Assembly: GCA_021731215.1 (NCBI GenBank)
Contig: JAKFXU010000490.1
Span: forward strand, 1 to 5,647
DNA: 5,647 nt
Origin: Rhodoferax sp.
GTDB taxonomy: Bacteria > Pseudomonadota > Gammaproteobacteria > Burkholderiales > Burkholderiaceae_C
Direction of reading: 5' to 3'
The position numbers and the translations under genes are program-made. Shown piece after piece: positions 1 through 5,282 of the stretch. The notes under the pieces are model-generated. The model was given only the letters and a program-made list of their open reading frames with translations, was not told the origin of the DNA and ran no database searches. Position 1 is the stretch's first letter, and each line of letters opens with the position of its first letter.

Positions 1-230
1 ACCCGCTCACCCCGACGCAGCCCCAGTGCCCCCTGCAGATAGGCGGCGAAGTTGCGGCTGGCCTGGTCGAGTTCGGTGTAGCTGAGGGACGCGCCCATGT
101 TGCTGTAGGCGGGCAGCTCGGCAAAGCGTTCGCAGCTCAGGCGCAGCACATCCCCGAGCGAGGCGAATTCATGCACATCGATCTCAGCCGGTATGCCCGG
201 CGGGTAGTGCTTCAACCAAACTTTTTCCAT
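1..230 (-). CDS. fadD: Long-chain fatty acid--CoA ligase, N-terminal 76 codons (cut by window edge)
   Basis: This is the start of an AMP-forming acyl-CoA synthetase, which activates long-chain fatty acids to acyl-CoA with ATP for beta-oxidation, at the inner face of the cytoplasmic membrane. The frame opens at ATG 230-228 behind a strong GGAGG (242-237, about 7 nt spacing) and stays open to the left edge. The first residues, MEKVWLKHYPPGIPAEID, match the family-typical FadD N-terminus (E. coli begins MKKVWLNRYP). Further on, residues 61-76 (FAAYLQGALGLRRGER) match the E. coli stretch FAAYLQQGLGLKKGDR. The catalytic AMP-binding and adenylation motifs lie outside the window, so activity and full length cannot be judged. 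Orientation matches the dsb pair upstream, but the 132-bp gap argues for its own promoter. Another acyl-CoA synthetase paralogue is possible, though the N-terminal match to FadD is close. Confidence 0.85.
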   Translation of the reverse strand, partial: MEKVWLKHYPPGIPAEIDVHEFASLGDVLRLSCERFAELPAYSNMGASLSYTELDQASRNFAAYLQGALGLRRGER

Positions 231-277
231 GCTGATACCTCCAACGAACAAGTCTAGGAAGTAACGACCGCTGGTGT

Positions 278-291
278 TTGATATTTATCAA
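278..291. promoter_or_regulatory. 14-bp inverted repeat upstream of fadD (candidate operator)
   Basis: The sequence is a perfect 6-2-6 inverted repeat (TTGATA, two T, TATCAA) in an AT-rich island inside an otherwise GC-rich 132-bp gap, centred about 54 bp upstream of the fadD ATG. The size and symmetry suit a dimeric repressor of the TetR or GntR type, the kinds that control fatty-acid degradation genes in proteobacteria. I do not recognise the motif as that of a named regulator. One arm (TTGATA on the minus strand) could also serve as a -35 box, but no convincing -10 follows at 16-18 bp. Confidence 0.35.
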
Positions 292-362
292 CAGCAGCCC
301 GTGGCGAGCGCCGATGACGGGGTCCGGGCCGCCGCCGCACCGGGCCAGCCATCAGCTCATAT

Positions 363-1013
363 TCAACCTGCGCTGCGCAGCTCGCTGGCAACCAAGGCCT
401 TGAGTTGATCCCAGCCGAAGTCAATCAGCGGTTTTCCGTTGACGAAATAGCCTGGGATCTTGGTGACCTTCAGCGTTTTGGCATCAGCAATGTCCTGCTC
501 AACTATTTTGGCGATACGCGCATCATTCACATCGGCTTTGGCTTTCGCCACATCAATACCGGTGTCCTTGATGAGGTCCCATACCAATCCAGGCTGCGCT
601 TCGTGATGGAAGACCCACGCAGACTGTGACTGGAGCATGGCTTCCAGCACCGGCCAATACAAATTCTGCATGCGCGCGGCTTCAAGGATTTTGACGACTT
701 GGTCAGAACCCTTGTGCAGAGGGGCGTAGCGCATCACCAAATTGACCTGTCCAAAACTGGCATTAATCAGGCCTTTGACCAGGGGATAGAACGCCCTGCA
801 GGTTTCACAGGCGGGATCAATGAACTCGACGATCGTGACCCTGGCAGCTGGGTTGCCATAGGTCGGCGCATGAGGCCGGACCAAGGCGGCGCGGTGCTCC
901 TGCGCCAATTGGAAGGCTTGCTGGCTCTTTTGTTGGTTGTAGAAAAAAACAGCGAGCAGAAACAGCACGATCGCCAGCACGCCAGCTGACACAAGCATCA
1001 CTTTTTTATTCAC
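363..1013 (-). CDS. Membrane-anchored DsbA/BdbD-type thiol:disulfide oxidoreductase
   Basis: A 216-residue thioredoxin-fold protein that probably forms disulfide bonds in exported proteins on the periplasmic side. Residues 5-25 are a single hydrophobic segment after a short Lys-containing N-terminus, fitting an uncleaved signal anchor. The domain follows from about residue 48. It has a CxxC active site, C69-E-T-C72, within VEFIDPACETCRAFYP, and a TKIPGYFVNG segment whose P187 is the expected cis-proline facing the active site. The C69-to-P187 span contains the helical insertion typical of DsbA. Translation starts at GTG 1013-1011, behind AGAGG, and overlaps the last 8 bp of the dsbB-like gene (GTGAATAA), implying translational coupling and that DsbB is its reoxidation partner. 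The architecture resembles Bacillus BdbD more than the soluble DsbA of E. coli. A DsbC/DsbG-like isomerase role is less likely because no dimerisation domain is present. Confidence 0.85.
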   Translation of the reverse strand: MNKKVMLVSAGVLAIVLFLLAVFFYNQQKSQQAFQLAQEHRAALVRPHAPTYGNPAARVTIVEFIDPACETCRAFYPLVKGLINASFGQVNLVMRYAPLHKGSDQVVKILEAARMQNLYWPVLEAMLQSQSAWVFHHEAQPGLVWDLIKDTGIDVAKAKADVNDARIAKIVEQDIADAKTLKVTKIPGYFVNGKPLIDFGWDQLKALVASELRSAG

Positions 1014-1446
1014 TTCTGGAACCTCTCTTAACGATTAACAACAAGACGATAATCAGGGAAAACGCGGTCAGCGATAGCAGCGGGACAGAGATGAAGCCGT
1101 AAAGTTCCGCTTTGACGTCGGTACAGGAAGCGCCCGCCCCACAGGGCACCAGGTCTTTGGGCACCACGCCCCAGTAAAGCAAGCAGTGGTACAGCGCGAT
1201 GGCCCAGCCCGCTGCTGCCAATGGCAGTGCGTAACGTACGCTTCGATAATCAAAAGGCAGCAAACCCAGCGCCAGAATAATGACCAGGGGAAACATGGCG
1301 ATGCGCTGGTACCAGCACAGCACACAAGGCAGCACGCCCACCACTTCGCCCAAGAAAATCGCCCCAAGCGTGGCGACCAAGGCAATCAACCAAGCCAGAA
1401 AAACCCATGTCCAGTGCCTATCCCGGGCTGAGGTGGTCTGGGTCAT
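1006..1446 (-). CDS. dsbB: DsbB/BdbC-family disulfide bond formation protein B
   Basis: A 146-residue inner-membrane protein with four hydrophobic segments (about residues 14-34, 47-63, 71-91 and 118-139), the family's usual topology. The first periplasmic loop has the hallmark LPCVLCWYQR, with cysteines C41 and C44. The second has PCGAGASCTD, with C102 and C108, close together as in the BdbC branch. DsbB proteins take electrons from a DsbA-type partner and pass them to ubiquinone or menaquinone, keeping the partner oxidised. That partner is very probably the thioredoxin-fold protein encoded directly downstream, which overlaps this gene by 8 bp. C88 in the third segment is an extra cysteine. 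The start at ATG 1446-1444 has only a weak GAGTGAG about 9 nt upstream, and it overlaps by 4 bp (ATGA) the stop of a short upstream frame with a much better ribosome-binding site. The symbol is given for the family; equivalence to E. coli DsbB is not implied. Confidence 0.9.
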   Translation of the reverse strand: MTQTTSARDRHWTWVFLAWLIALVATLGAIFLGEVVGVLPCVLCWYQRIAMFPLVIILALGLLPFDYRSVRYALPLAAAGWAIALYHCLLYWGVVPKDLVPCGAGASCTDVKAELYGFISVPLLSLTAFSLIIVLLLIVKRGSRSE

Positions 1447-1526
1447 GAAGGTGTACTCACTCTGAATTGCGGGACGGGTTGCTGGTGAGCGATTGCAGAA
1501 GTGATGTCAAGTCGGTTCGGCTGCAT
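1443..1526 (-). CDS. Short 27-codon upstream ORF overlapping the dsbB start (possible leader peptide)
   Basis: A small reading frame from ATG 1526-1524 to TGA 1445-1443 encodes 27 residues, beginning MQPNRLDITS and ending RVSTPS. It is preceded by GAGGAA with 6-nt spacing, the best ribosome-binding site in this transcription unit. Its stop overlaps the dsbB start as ATGA, the classic arrangement for translational coupling. The peptide is hydrophilic, with no cysteine, no membrane segment and no run of a single amino acid that would suggest classical attenuation. I do not recognise a family. It may be a coupling leader, a real small protein, or a chance frame; the ribosome-binding site plus exact overlap make pure chance less likely. 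No product function is proposed. Confidence 0.45.
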   Translation of the reverse strand: MQPNRLDITSAIAHQQPVPQFRVSTPS

Positions 1527-1553
1527 AGCAAATTCCTCATAAGGACCGCTTCC

Positions 1554-1590
1554 CTGGCCGCTGTGGCGCCATGAGCCAAATTTTGGCCAG
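1554..1590. repeat. Nested inverted repeats upstream of the dsb unit
   Basis: Three symmetric elements sit in 37 bp: an outer pair CTGGCC (1554-1559) and GGCCAG (1585-1590), the palindrome TGGCGCCA (1564-1571), and a 6-1-6 repeat GCCAAA-T-TTTGGC (1575-1587). They lie between the tRNA terminator and the short ORF, exactly where the promoter and any operator of the dsb unit would be expected. I could not find a convincing -35/-10 pair here, so a regulatory role is inferred from position only. Confidence 0.3.
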
Positions 1591-1621
1591 AAAGCAAAAC
1601 GCCAACACGAGGTTGGCGTTT
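1591..1621 (-). terminator. Rho-independent terminator downstream of tRNA-fMet
   Basis: Read on the minus strand, a perfect 10-bp stem (AAACGCCAAC / GTTGGCGTTT, 1621-1612 with 1606-1597) closes a 5-nt loop and is followed by TTTTGCTTT. It is the first clear intrinsic terminator after rplQ. It therefore probably ends both the tRNA transcript and any read-through from the ribosomal-protein operon. Confidence 0.85.
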
Positions 1622-1624
1622 ACT

Positions 1625-1642
1625 TACGGGGGAAGCCCCGTA
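1625..1642 (-). other. GC-rich hairpin between tRNA 3' end and terminator
   Basis: A perfect 7-bp inverted repeat (TACGGGG / CCCCGTA) with a 4-nt loop begins 6 nt after the encoded CCA of the tRNA. It has no U-tract of its own and sits 3 nt before the terminator stem. It may aid RNase recognition of the tRNA 3' trailer or pausing before termination; the role is inferred. Confidence 0.6.
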
Positions 1643-1647
1643 TCTAT

Positions 1648-1724
<77 letters not shown>

Positions 1725-1734
1725 GTATTTTTAA

Positions 1735-1740
1735 ATTATA
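1735..1740 (-). promoter_or_regulatory. Candidate -10 box for the tRNA-fMet gene
   Basis: The minus strand reads TATAAT, a perfect -10 hexamer, ending about 10 nt before the mature tRNA 5' end in an AT-rich 21-bp gap. A start 7 nt downstream would leave a leader of only about 4 nt. No good -35 is seen at 16-18 bp (the site would fall in the rplQ 3' end) and there is no extended -10 TG. This may be a weak own promoter, or simply AT-rich spacer. Confidence 0.35.
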
Positions 1741-1745
1741 ACCTA

Positions 1746-2144
1746 TTAATCAGCAGCCGTTTCACTCGCAGCCACTTCTAGCACGGCCGGGCGATCCACC
1801 AACTCAACCAAAGCCATAGGCGCATTGTCGCCAACGCGGAAACCCATCTTCAGAATCCGCGTATAGCCACCTGGACGGGCCTTGAAACGCGGACCCAGAT
1901 CATTGAACAACTTGACCACGCTGTCGCGATCGCGCAGCCGATCAAACGCCAGGCGGCGGTTGGCCACTGTGGCTTCTTTGGCCAGCGTGATCATGGGTTC
2001 GATCACGCGGCGCAATTCCTTGGCTTTTGGAACCGTGGTTTTAATGGCCTCGTGCTCGATCAGCGAGTTCATCATGTTGCGCAGCATCGCCAGCCGATGT
2101 GAGCTGGTGCGGTTGAGTTTACGTAGTCCGTGTCCGTGACGCAT
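1746..2144 (-). CDS. rplQ: 50S ribosomal protein L17
   Basis: A 132-residue L17, a large-subunit protein placed near the peptide exit tunnel and the interface with neighbouring proteins. The start [17 protein letters not shown] and the C-terminal [18 protein letters not shown] (residues 91-108) are family signatures, and the length fits beta- and gammaproteobacterial L17. The C-terminal tail after about residue 120 is low-complexity (VAASETAAD), as is usual. ATG 2144-2142 is preceded by AAGGA at about 8 nt. It is the last protein gene of the alpha operon, 81 bp after rpoA. No terminator follows before tRNA-fMet. Confidence 0.97.
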   Translation of the reverse strand: MRHGHGLRKLNRTSSHRLAMLRNMMNSLIEHEAIKTTVPKAKELRRVIEPMITLAKEATVANRRLAFDRLRDRDSVVKLFNDLGPRFKARPGGYTRILKMGFRVGDNAPMALVELVDRPAVLEVAASETAAD

Positions 2145-2201
2145 GGTGCTTATCCTTCAGTTATTTAACCGGCAGCCGTATCAGGTACTGCCCGTGGCAC
2201 T

Positions 2202-2217
2202 GACCCCTCTCGGGGTC
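2202..2217 (-). other. Intercistronic hairpin between rpoA and rplQ
   Basis: A perfect 6-bp stem GACCCC / GGGGTC closes a GAGA loop, which fits the stable GNRA tetraloop class, starting 8 nt after the rpoA stop codon. No U-tract follows, so it is not an intrinsic terminator. Likely roles are mRNA 3' protection or a processing point that sets rpoA and rplQ levels apart. A second, weaker stem (GGCAG / CTGCC) lies between it and the rplQ ribosome-binding site. Confidence 0.6.
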
Positions 2218-2225
2218 TCAAAATA

Positions 2226-3218
2226 TCAACGCTTTTCGAGCGCTGCTGGTGGCCAGCTTTCGAGCTTCATGCCCAAAGTAAGACCGCGGGAAGCCAGCAC
2301 TTCCTTGATTTCGTTGAGCGACTTGCGGCCCAGATTGGGAGTCTTCAACAACTCGTTCTCCGTGCGCTGAATCAGGTCGCCGATGTAGTAAATATTTTCA
2401 GCTTTCAAGCAGTTGGCGGAGCGCACCGTCAGCTCCAGTTCATCCACCGGGCGCAGCAGGATCGGGTCAAACTGGGTGCCGCCGCCCCGCGATGCCGGCT
2501 GATCAAACGCTGCCAGCTCACTGCCTTCCAACTGAGCAAACACCGCCAGTTGCTCGACCAGAATTTTAGCGGAAGCGCGCACGGCGTCCTCGGCCGAAAT
2601 GGCGCCGTTGGTTTCGATATCGACCACCAGCTTGTCCAGGTCGGTGCGCTGCTCGACCCGCGCACTCTCAACCGTATAGCTGACGCGTTTTACCGGCGAA
2701 AACGAGGCATCCAGCACAATCCGGCCAATCGACTTGGTCGGCTCATCGGCATGGCGGCGCATGGTGCCCGGGACATAACCGCGGCCTTTTTCAACCTTGA
2801 TCTGCATATCGAGCTTGCCGCCTTGCGACAGGTGCGCGATGACATGATCCGGGTTGATGATCTCGACATCATGCGGGGTCTGAATATCACTCGCCGTCAC
2901 CACGCCGTCGCCTTCTTTACGCAGGCTCAGTGTGACTTCGTCGCGGTTATGCAACTTGAACACAACCCCTTTGAGGTTGAGCAAAATGTTGACAACATCT
3001 TCCTGCACGCCGTCAATCGACGAGTACTCGTGCAAGACACCGGCAATAGTGACTTCAGTGGCGGCATAACCCGGCATTGACGACAACAAAACCCGGCGCA
3101 GTGCATTGCCAAGCGTGTGGCCATAGCCACGCTCAAACGGCTCAAGCGCGACTTTGGCACGATTGGCGCCGAGCTGCTCGACGTTGATGGCTTTGGGCTT
3201 CAGTAGACTATTTTGCAT
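2226..3218 (-). CDS. rpoA: DNA-directed RNA polymerase subunit alpha
   Basis: A 330-residue alpha subunit. The N-terminal domain (about residues 1-235) dimerises and seeds assembly of beta and beta'; its conserved [23 protein letters not shown] is at residues 28-50. A linker rich in Gly and Ser near 240-250 leads to the C-terminal domain (about 255-320). This domain contacts promoter UP elements and activators and carries [12 protein letters not shown], where R266 and N269 correspond to the E. coli DNA-contact residues R265 and N268. The helix-hairpin-helix segment [11 protein letters not shown] is at 294-304. ATG 3218-3216 has AGAGGA about 8 nt upstream. Length is typical (329 in E. coli). 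It sits between rpsD and rplQ as in most proteobacteria, with hairpins in both flanking gaps. Confidence 0.98.
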   Translation of the reverse strand: MQNSLLKPKAINVEQLGANRAKVALEPFERGYGHTLGNALRRVLLSSMPGYAATEVTIAGVLHEYSSIDGVQEDVVNILLNLKGVVFKLHNRDEVTLSLRKEGDGVVTASDIQTPHDVEIINPDHVIAHLSQGGKLDMQIKVEKGRGYVPGTMRRHADEPTKSIGRIVLDASFSPVKRVSYTVESARVEQRTDLDKLVVDIETNGAISAEDAVRASAKILVEQLAVFAQLEGSELAAFDQPASRGGGTQFDPILLRPVDELELTVRSANCLKAENIYYIGDLIQRTENELLKTPNLGRKSLNEIKEVLASRGLTLGMKLESWPPAALEKR

Positions 3219-3272
3219 GCGGACTTCCTCTCAATACCCCCGGCTCGTTACACCGGTAAGGCTGACCAAGCG

Positions 3273-3300
3273 CCTGAAACGCAGTGCCCCGCGCTTCAGG
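3273..3300 (-). other. 10-bp intercistronic hairpin between rpsD and rpoA
   Basis: On the minus strand CCTGAAGCGC pairs with GCGTTTCAGG (nine Watson-Crick pairs and one G-U) around the 8-nt loop GGGGCACT. It lies in the 118-bp gap, the longest gap inside the operon, about 55 nt before the rpoA start. No U-tract follows. It could mark an RNA processing site or modulate read-through into rpoA. Confidence 0.65.
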
Positions 3301-3336
3301 AACCATTTCAAATGTAAAAAACGTGTCGCAACGCCA

Positions 3337-3960
3337 TTAACGCGAATACAACTCGACGATCAACGACTCGTTGACGTCGGCGGCGAACTGGTCACGATCT
3401 GGAACCGATTTGAAAGTGCCCTCGGCCTTGTCAAGACTGACCTCAACCCACGCCGGCATACCGACTTGCTGGGCCAACTGGAGCGCTTCCACAATTCGAT
3501 TCTGCTTCTTCGACTTGTCCCGCACCGCGATCACATCACCTGTTTTAACCAGGTAGGATGGGATATTGACGGACTTTCCGTTCACCATCATGGCCTTGTG
3601 GGACACCAGCTGGCGTGCTTCGGCACGCGTCGAGCCGAAGCCCATGCGGTACACCACATTGTCAAGACGCGATTCCAGCAGGAACAGCAGGTTGGCGCCG
3701 GTGTTGCCTTTGCGACGATCAGCCTCTTCAAAATAGCGACGGAATTGCTTCTCCAGCACGCCATACATGCGCTTGACCTTTTGCTTCTCGCGCAGCTGCA
3801 GGCCATAGTCGGAGGTACGCGCGCCGGAGGTACGTCCGTGTTGACCCGGCTTGGAGTCGAACTTGGCCTTGTCTCCAATCGAACGGCGGGCACTCTTGAG
3901 AAACAGGTCAGTGCCTTCACGGCGGGATAGTTTGGCCTTGGGGCCTAGATAGCGTGCCAC
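3337..3960 (-). CDS. rpsD: 30S ribosomal protein S4
   Basis: A 207-residue S4, a primary 16S rRNA-binding protein that nucleates assembly of the 5' domain of the 30S subunit and helps form the mRNA entry site. It begins [23 protein letters not shown]. The S4 RNA-binding domain spans about residues 97-160 ([21 protein letters not shown] starts it), and the end is the usual LIVELYSR. There is no cysteine at all, so this is the zinc-free form. The start is GTG 3960-3958, fixed by the conserved MARYLGPK and by AAGGAAG upstream. In E. coli S4 represses its own operon by binding the leader of rpsM. Here the rpmJ-rpsM gap is too short to hold such a leader outside coding sequence, so any autoregulation would use a different site. 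Confidence 0.98.
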   Translation of the reverse strand: MARYLGPKAKLSRREGTDLFLKSARRSIGDKAKFDSKPGQHGRTSGARTSDYGLQLREKQKVKRMYGVLEKQFRRYFEEADRRKGNTGANLLFLLESRLDNVVYRMGFGSTRAEARQLVSHKAMMVNGKSVNIPSYLVKTGDVIAVRDKSKKQNRIVEALQLAQQVGMPAWVEVSLDKAEGTFKSVPDRDQFAADVNESLIVELYSR

Positions 3961-3983
3961 TTGAACTTCCTTTATGTCATCTG

Positions 3984-4024
3984 CCGCTCGTTAGAGCGGG
4001 AGCCACCGGCGCAAAGCCAGTGGC
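3984..4024 (-). promoter_or_regulatory. Tandem hairpins in the rpsK-rpsD spacer
   Basis: Two stems stand 2 nt apart just upstream of rpsD. The first (4024-4002) is a 9-bp stem GCCACTGGC / GCCGGTGGC with one U-G pair and a 5-nt loop. The second (3999-3984) is a perfect 6-bp stem CCGCTC / GAGCGG with a TAAC loop, and it ends about 23 nt before the GTG start of rpsD. No U-tract follows either. Position directly before rpsD makes this a candidate control or processing element; S4 binding is a guess. Confidence 0.5.
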
Positions 4025-4056
4025 GGTGGGCTTGTTGAAAAAAATTAAATGCCGAA

Positions 4057-4461
4057 TTAGATCCGACGGCGCTTCTGTGGCCGGCAACCGTTGTGCGGCA
4101 CCGGCGTCACGTCAGCAATCATGTTGATGCGAATGCCAAGCGCAGCCAGCGCGCGAACCGAAGATTCCCGGCCAGGTCCTGGACCTTTGATCTCAACGTC
4201 AAGATTCTTGATGCCCTGCTCGATAGCGGCACGGCCAGCCACCTCGGAAGCCACCTGGGCTGCGAATGGCGTGGACTTGCGCGAGCCCTTGAAACCTTGT
4301 CCACCCGACGAAGCCCAGGACAAGGCATTGCCTTGGCGATCGGTGATCGTGATGATGGTGTTATTGAATGAGGCATGAACGTGCGCGACGCCGTCTGCAA
4401 CATTCTTGCGAACTTTTTTACGGACACGTTGGGCCGCATTATTGGCGGGAGCTTTTGCCAT
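4057..4461 (-). CDS. rpsK: 30S ribosomal protein S11
   Basis: A 134-residue S11, which sits on the platform of the small subunit and contacts the E-site region of 16S rRNA with S7 and S18. Signatures include [19 protein letters not shown] (residues 27-45), GPGPGRES (93-100) and the C-terminal [12 protein letters not shown] (122-133). The N-terminus ([19 protein letters not shown]) is slightly longer than in E. coli and strongly basic. The PHNG motif contains the asparagine that is converted to isoaspartate in E. coli S11. ATG 4461-4459 lies 19 bp after the rpsM stop with only a weak GAAAG upstream, so translation is probably coupled to rpsM. Confidence 0.98.
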   Translation of the reverse strand: MAKAPANNAAQRVRKKVRKNVADGVAHVHASFNNTIITITDRQGNALSWASSGGQGFKGSRKSTPFAAQVASEVAGRAAIEQGIKNLDVEIKGPGPGRESSVRALAALGIRINMIADVTPVPHNGCRPQKRRRI

Positions 4462-4480
4462 AGTGGTCTTTCAATGCCTG

Positions 4481-4846
4481 TTATTTCTTCAGTGACTGAG
4501 CCGCCTTGCGCGGACCCTTGCGGGTACGGGCATTGGTGCGGGTACGCTGGCCACGCACCGGCAGGCCACGCCGATGGCGAAAGCCTCGGTAACAACCAAT
4601 GTCCATCAATCGCTTGATATTCATCGTCGTTTCCCGACGGAGGTCACCCTCAATGGTGAACAGTGCAATCTGGTCGCGAATTTTTTCCAGATCCGAGTCG
4701 GTCAAATCCTTGACCTTCTTGGAATAAGCGATGCCACAGGCCTCGCAAATTTTGCGTGCGCGGGTGCGACCGATGCCGAAGATGGCGGTCAAGCCAATTT
4801 CGGAATGCTGTTGCGGCGGAATATTGATGCCAGCGATACGTGCCAT
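4481..4846 (-). CDS. rpsM: 30S ribosomal protein S13
   Basis: A 121-residue S13, a protein of the 30S head that forms bridges to the 50S subunit and whose basic tail reaches the P-site tRNA. It begins [10 protein letters not shown], with the helix-hairpin-helix IFGIGRTRA at residues 22-30 and the rRNA-binding [18 protein letters not shown] at 85-102. The Lys/Arg-rich tail is complete. ATG 4846-4844 is preceded by AGAGGA with 5-nt spacing. Only 24 bp separate it from rpmJ, leaving no independent leader of the kind that carries the E. coli S4-binding pseudoknot. Confidence 0.98.
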   Translation of the reverse strand: MARIAGINIPPQQHSEIGLTAIFGIGRTRARKICEACGIAYSKKVKDLTDSDLEKIRDQIALFTIEGDLRRETTMNIKRLMDIGCYRGFRHRRGLPVRGQRTRTNARTRKGPRKAAQSLKK

Positions 4847-4870
4847 TTTCGTCCTCTAAAACTCTTGCAA

Positions 4871-4984
4871 TTAACCCTGGCGCTGCTTGTGACGCGGATC
4901 GGTACAGATCACACGCACTACGCCCTTGCGCCGAATTACCTTGCAGTTACGGCAAATTTTCTTGACCGAAGCCGAAACCTTCAT
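4871..4984 (-). CDS. rpmJ: 50S ribosomal protein L36, zinc-binding form
   Basis: A 37-residue gene, the smallest ribosomal protein of the cluster. The product starts [14 protein letters not shown] and ends HKQRQG. The zinc ligands of the usual C-X2-C-X12-C-X4-H motif are all present (C11, C14, C27, H32), so this is the zinc-containing form rather than the zinc-free paralogue induced under zinc limitation in some bacteria. L36 binds 23S rRNA and helps organise the L7/L12-stalk side of the 50S subunit. ATG 4984-4982 has AGGAG about 8 nt upstream. It lies 65 bp after infA and 24 bp before rpsM. Confidence 0.97.
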
Positions 4985-5049
4985 TTCATTCTCCTAAAAC
5001 TGTTGTCTGGGTGCCGGCATTAGCATGCGCGCAACACCTACCCTTACTG

Positions 5050-5268
5050 TTACTTAGCCCTGAATACAATCCGCGCCCGACTCAAATCGTAGGGCGTCAA
5101 TTCAACAGTGACTTTGTCGCCCGGAAGAATGCGGATGTAGTGCATGCGCATCTTCCCGGAAATATGCCCCAGTACGACATGGCCATTTTCCAGCTTCACG
5201 CGAAACGTCGCGTTCGGCAGATTTTCGACCACCTCTCCCTGCATCTGAATCACATCGTCTTTAGACAT
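5050..5268 (-). CDS. infA: Translation initiation factor IF-1
   Basis: A 72-residue OB-fold protein that occupies the A site of the 30S subunit and, with IF2 and IF3, directs initiator tRNA to the P site. Family blocks are [20 protein letters not shown] (residues 9-28), [17 protein letters not shown] (35-51) and [18 protein letters not shown] (53-70). I chose ATG 5268-5266 because it gives exactly the E. coli length and alignment. An in-frame TTG at 5277 would add three residues with no better ribosome-binding site. No strong Shine-Dalgarno precedes the ATG, which lies 14 bp after the secY stop, so translation is probably coupled. The position between secY and rpmJ is the betaproteobacterial arrangement; E. 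coli has infA elsewhere. Confidence 0.96.
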   Translation of the reverse strand: MSKDDVIQMQGEVVENLPNATFRVKLENGHVVLGHISGKMRMHYIRILPGDKVTVELTPYDLSRARIVFRAK

Positions 5269-5282
5269 AATTACCAATCGCG

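Noticed and set aside
324..346. Repeated CCGGGCC (324-330 and 340-346) as a dsb-unit terminator stem
   Set aside because: The two copies are in direct, not inverted, orientation and no T run follows on the minus strand, so this is not an intrinsic terminator; GC-rich composition explains it.
1482..1510. TTGACA on the minus strand (1510-1505) as a -35 box for dsbB
   Set aside because: No -10-like hexamer lies at 16-18 bp spacing, and the site falls inside the short ORF with no leader room before dsbB.
2550..3080. A 176-codon plus-strand open frame inside rpoA
   Set aside because: It is fully antisense to the rpoA coding region, with no family resemblance; a shadow of the real gene.
3154..3930. 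A 258-codon open frame on the plus strand opposite rpsD and the start of rpoA
   Set aside because: It lies antisense to two unmistakable conserved genes and across their spacer, has no recognisable protein signature, and long antisense frames are expected from the codon bias of this GC-rich sequence.
4030..4056. Possible terminator after rpsK, from the T-rich run on the minus strand
   Set aside because: Only a weak 4-bp GCCG/CGGC pairing with a long loop precedes the T run, and the operon plainly continues into rpsD.
5269..5277. Upstream TTG start for infA adding three residues
   Set aside because: The ATG at 5268 gives the exact family length and alignment; the TTG has no better ribosome-binding site and IF1 proteins begin at the M(S/A)K position.
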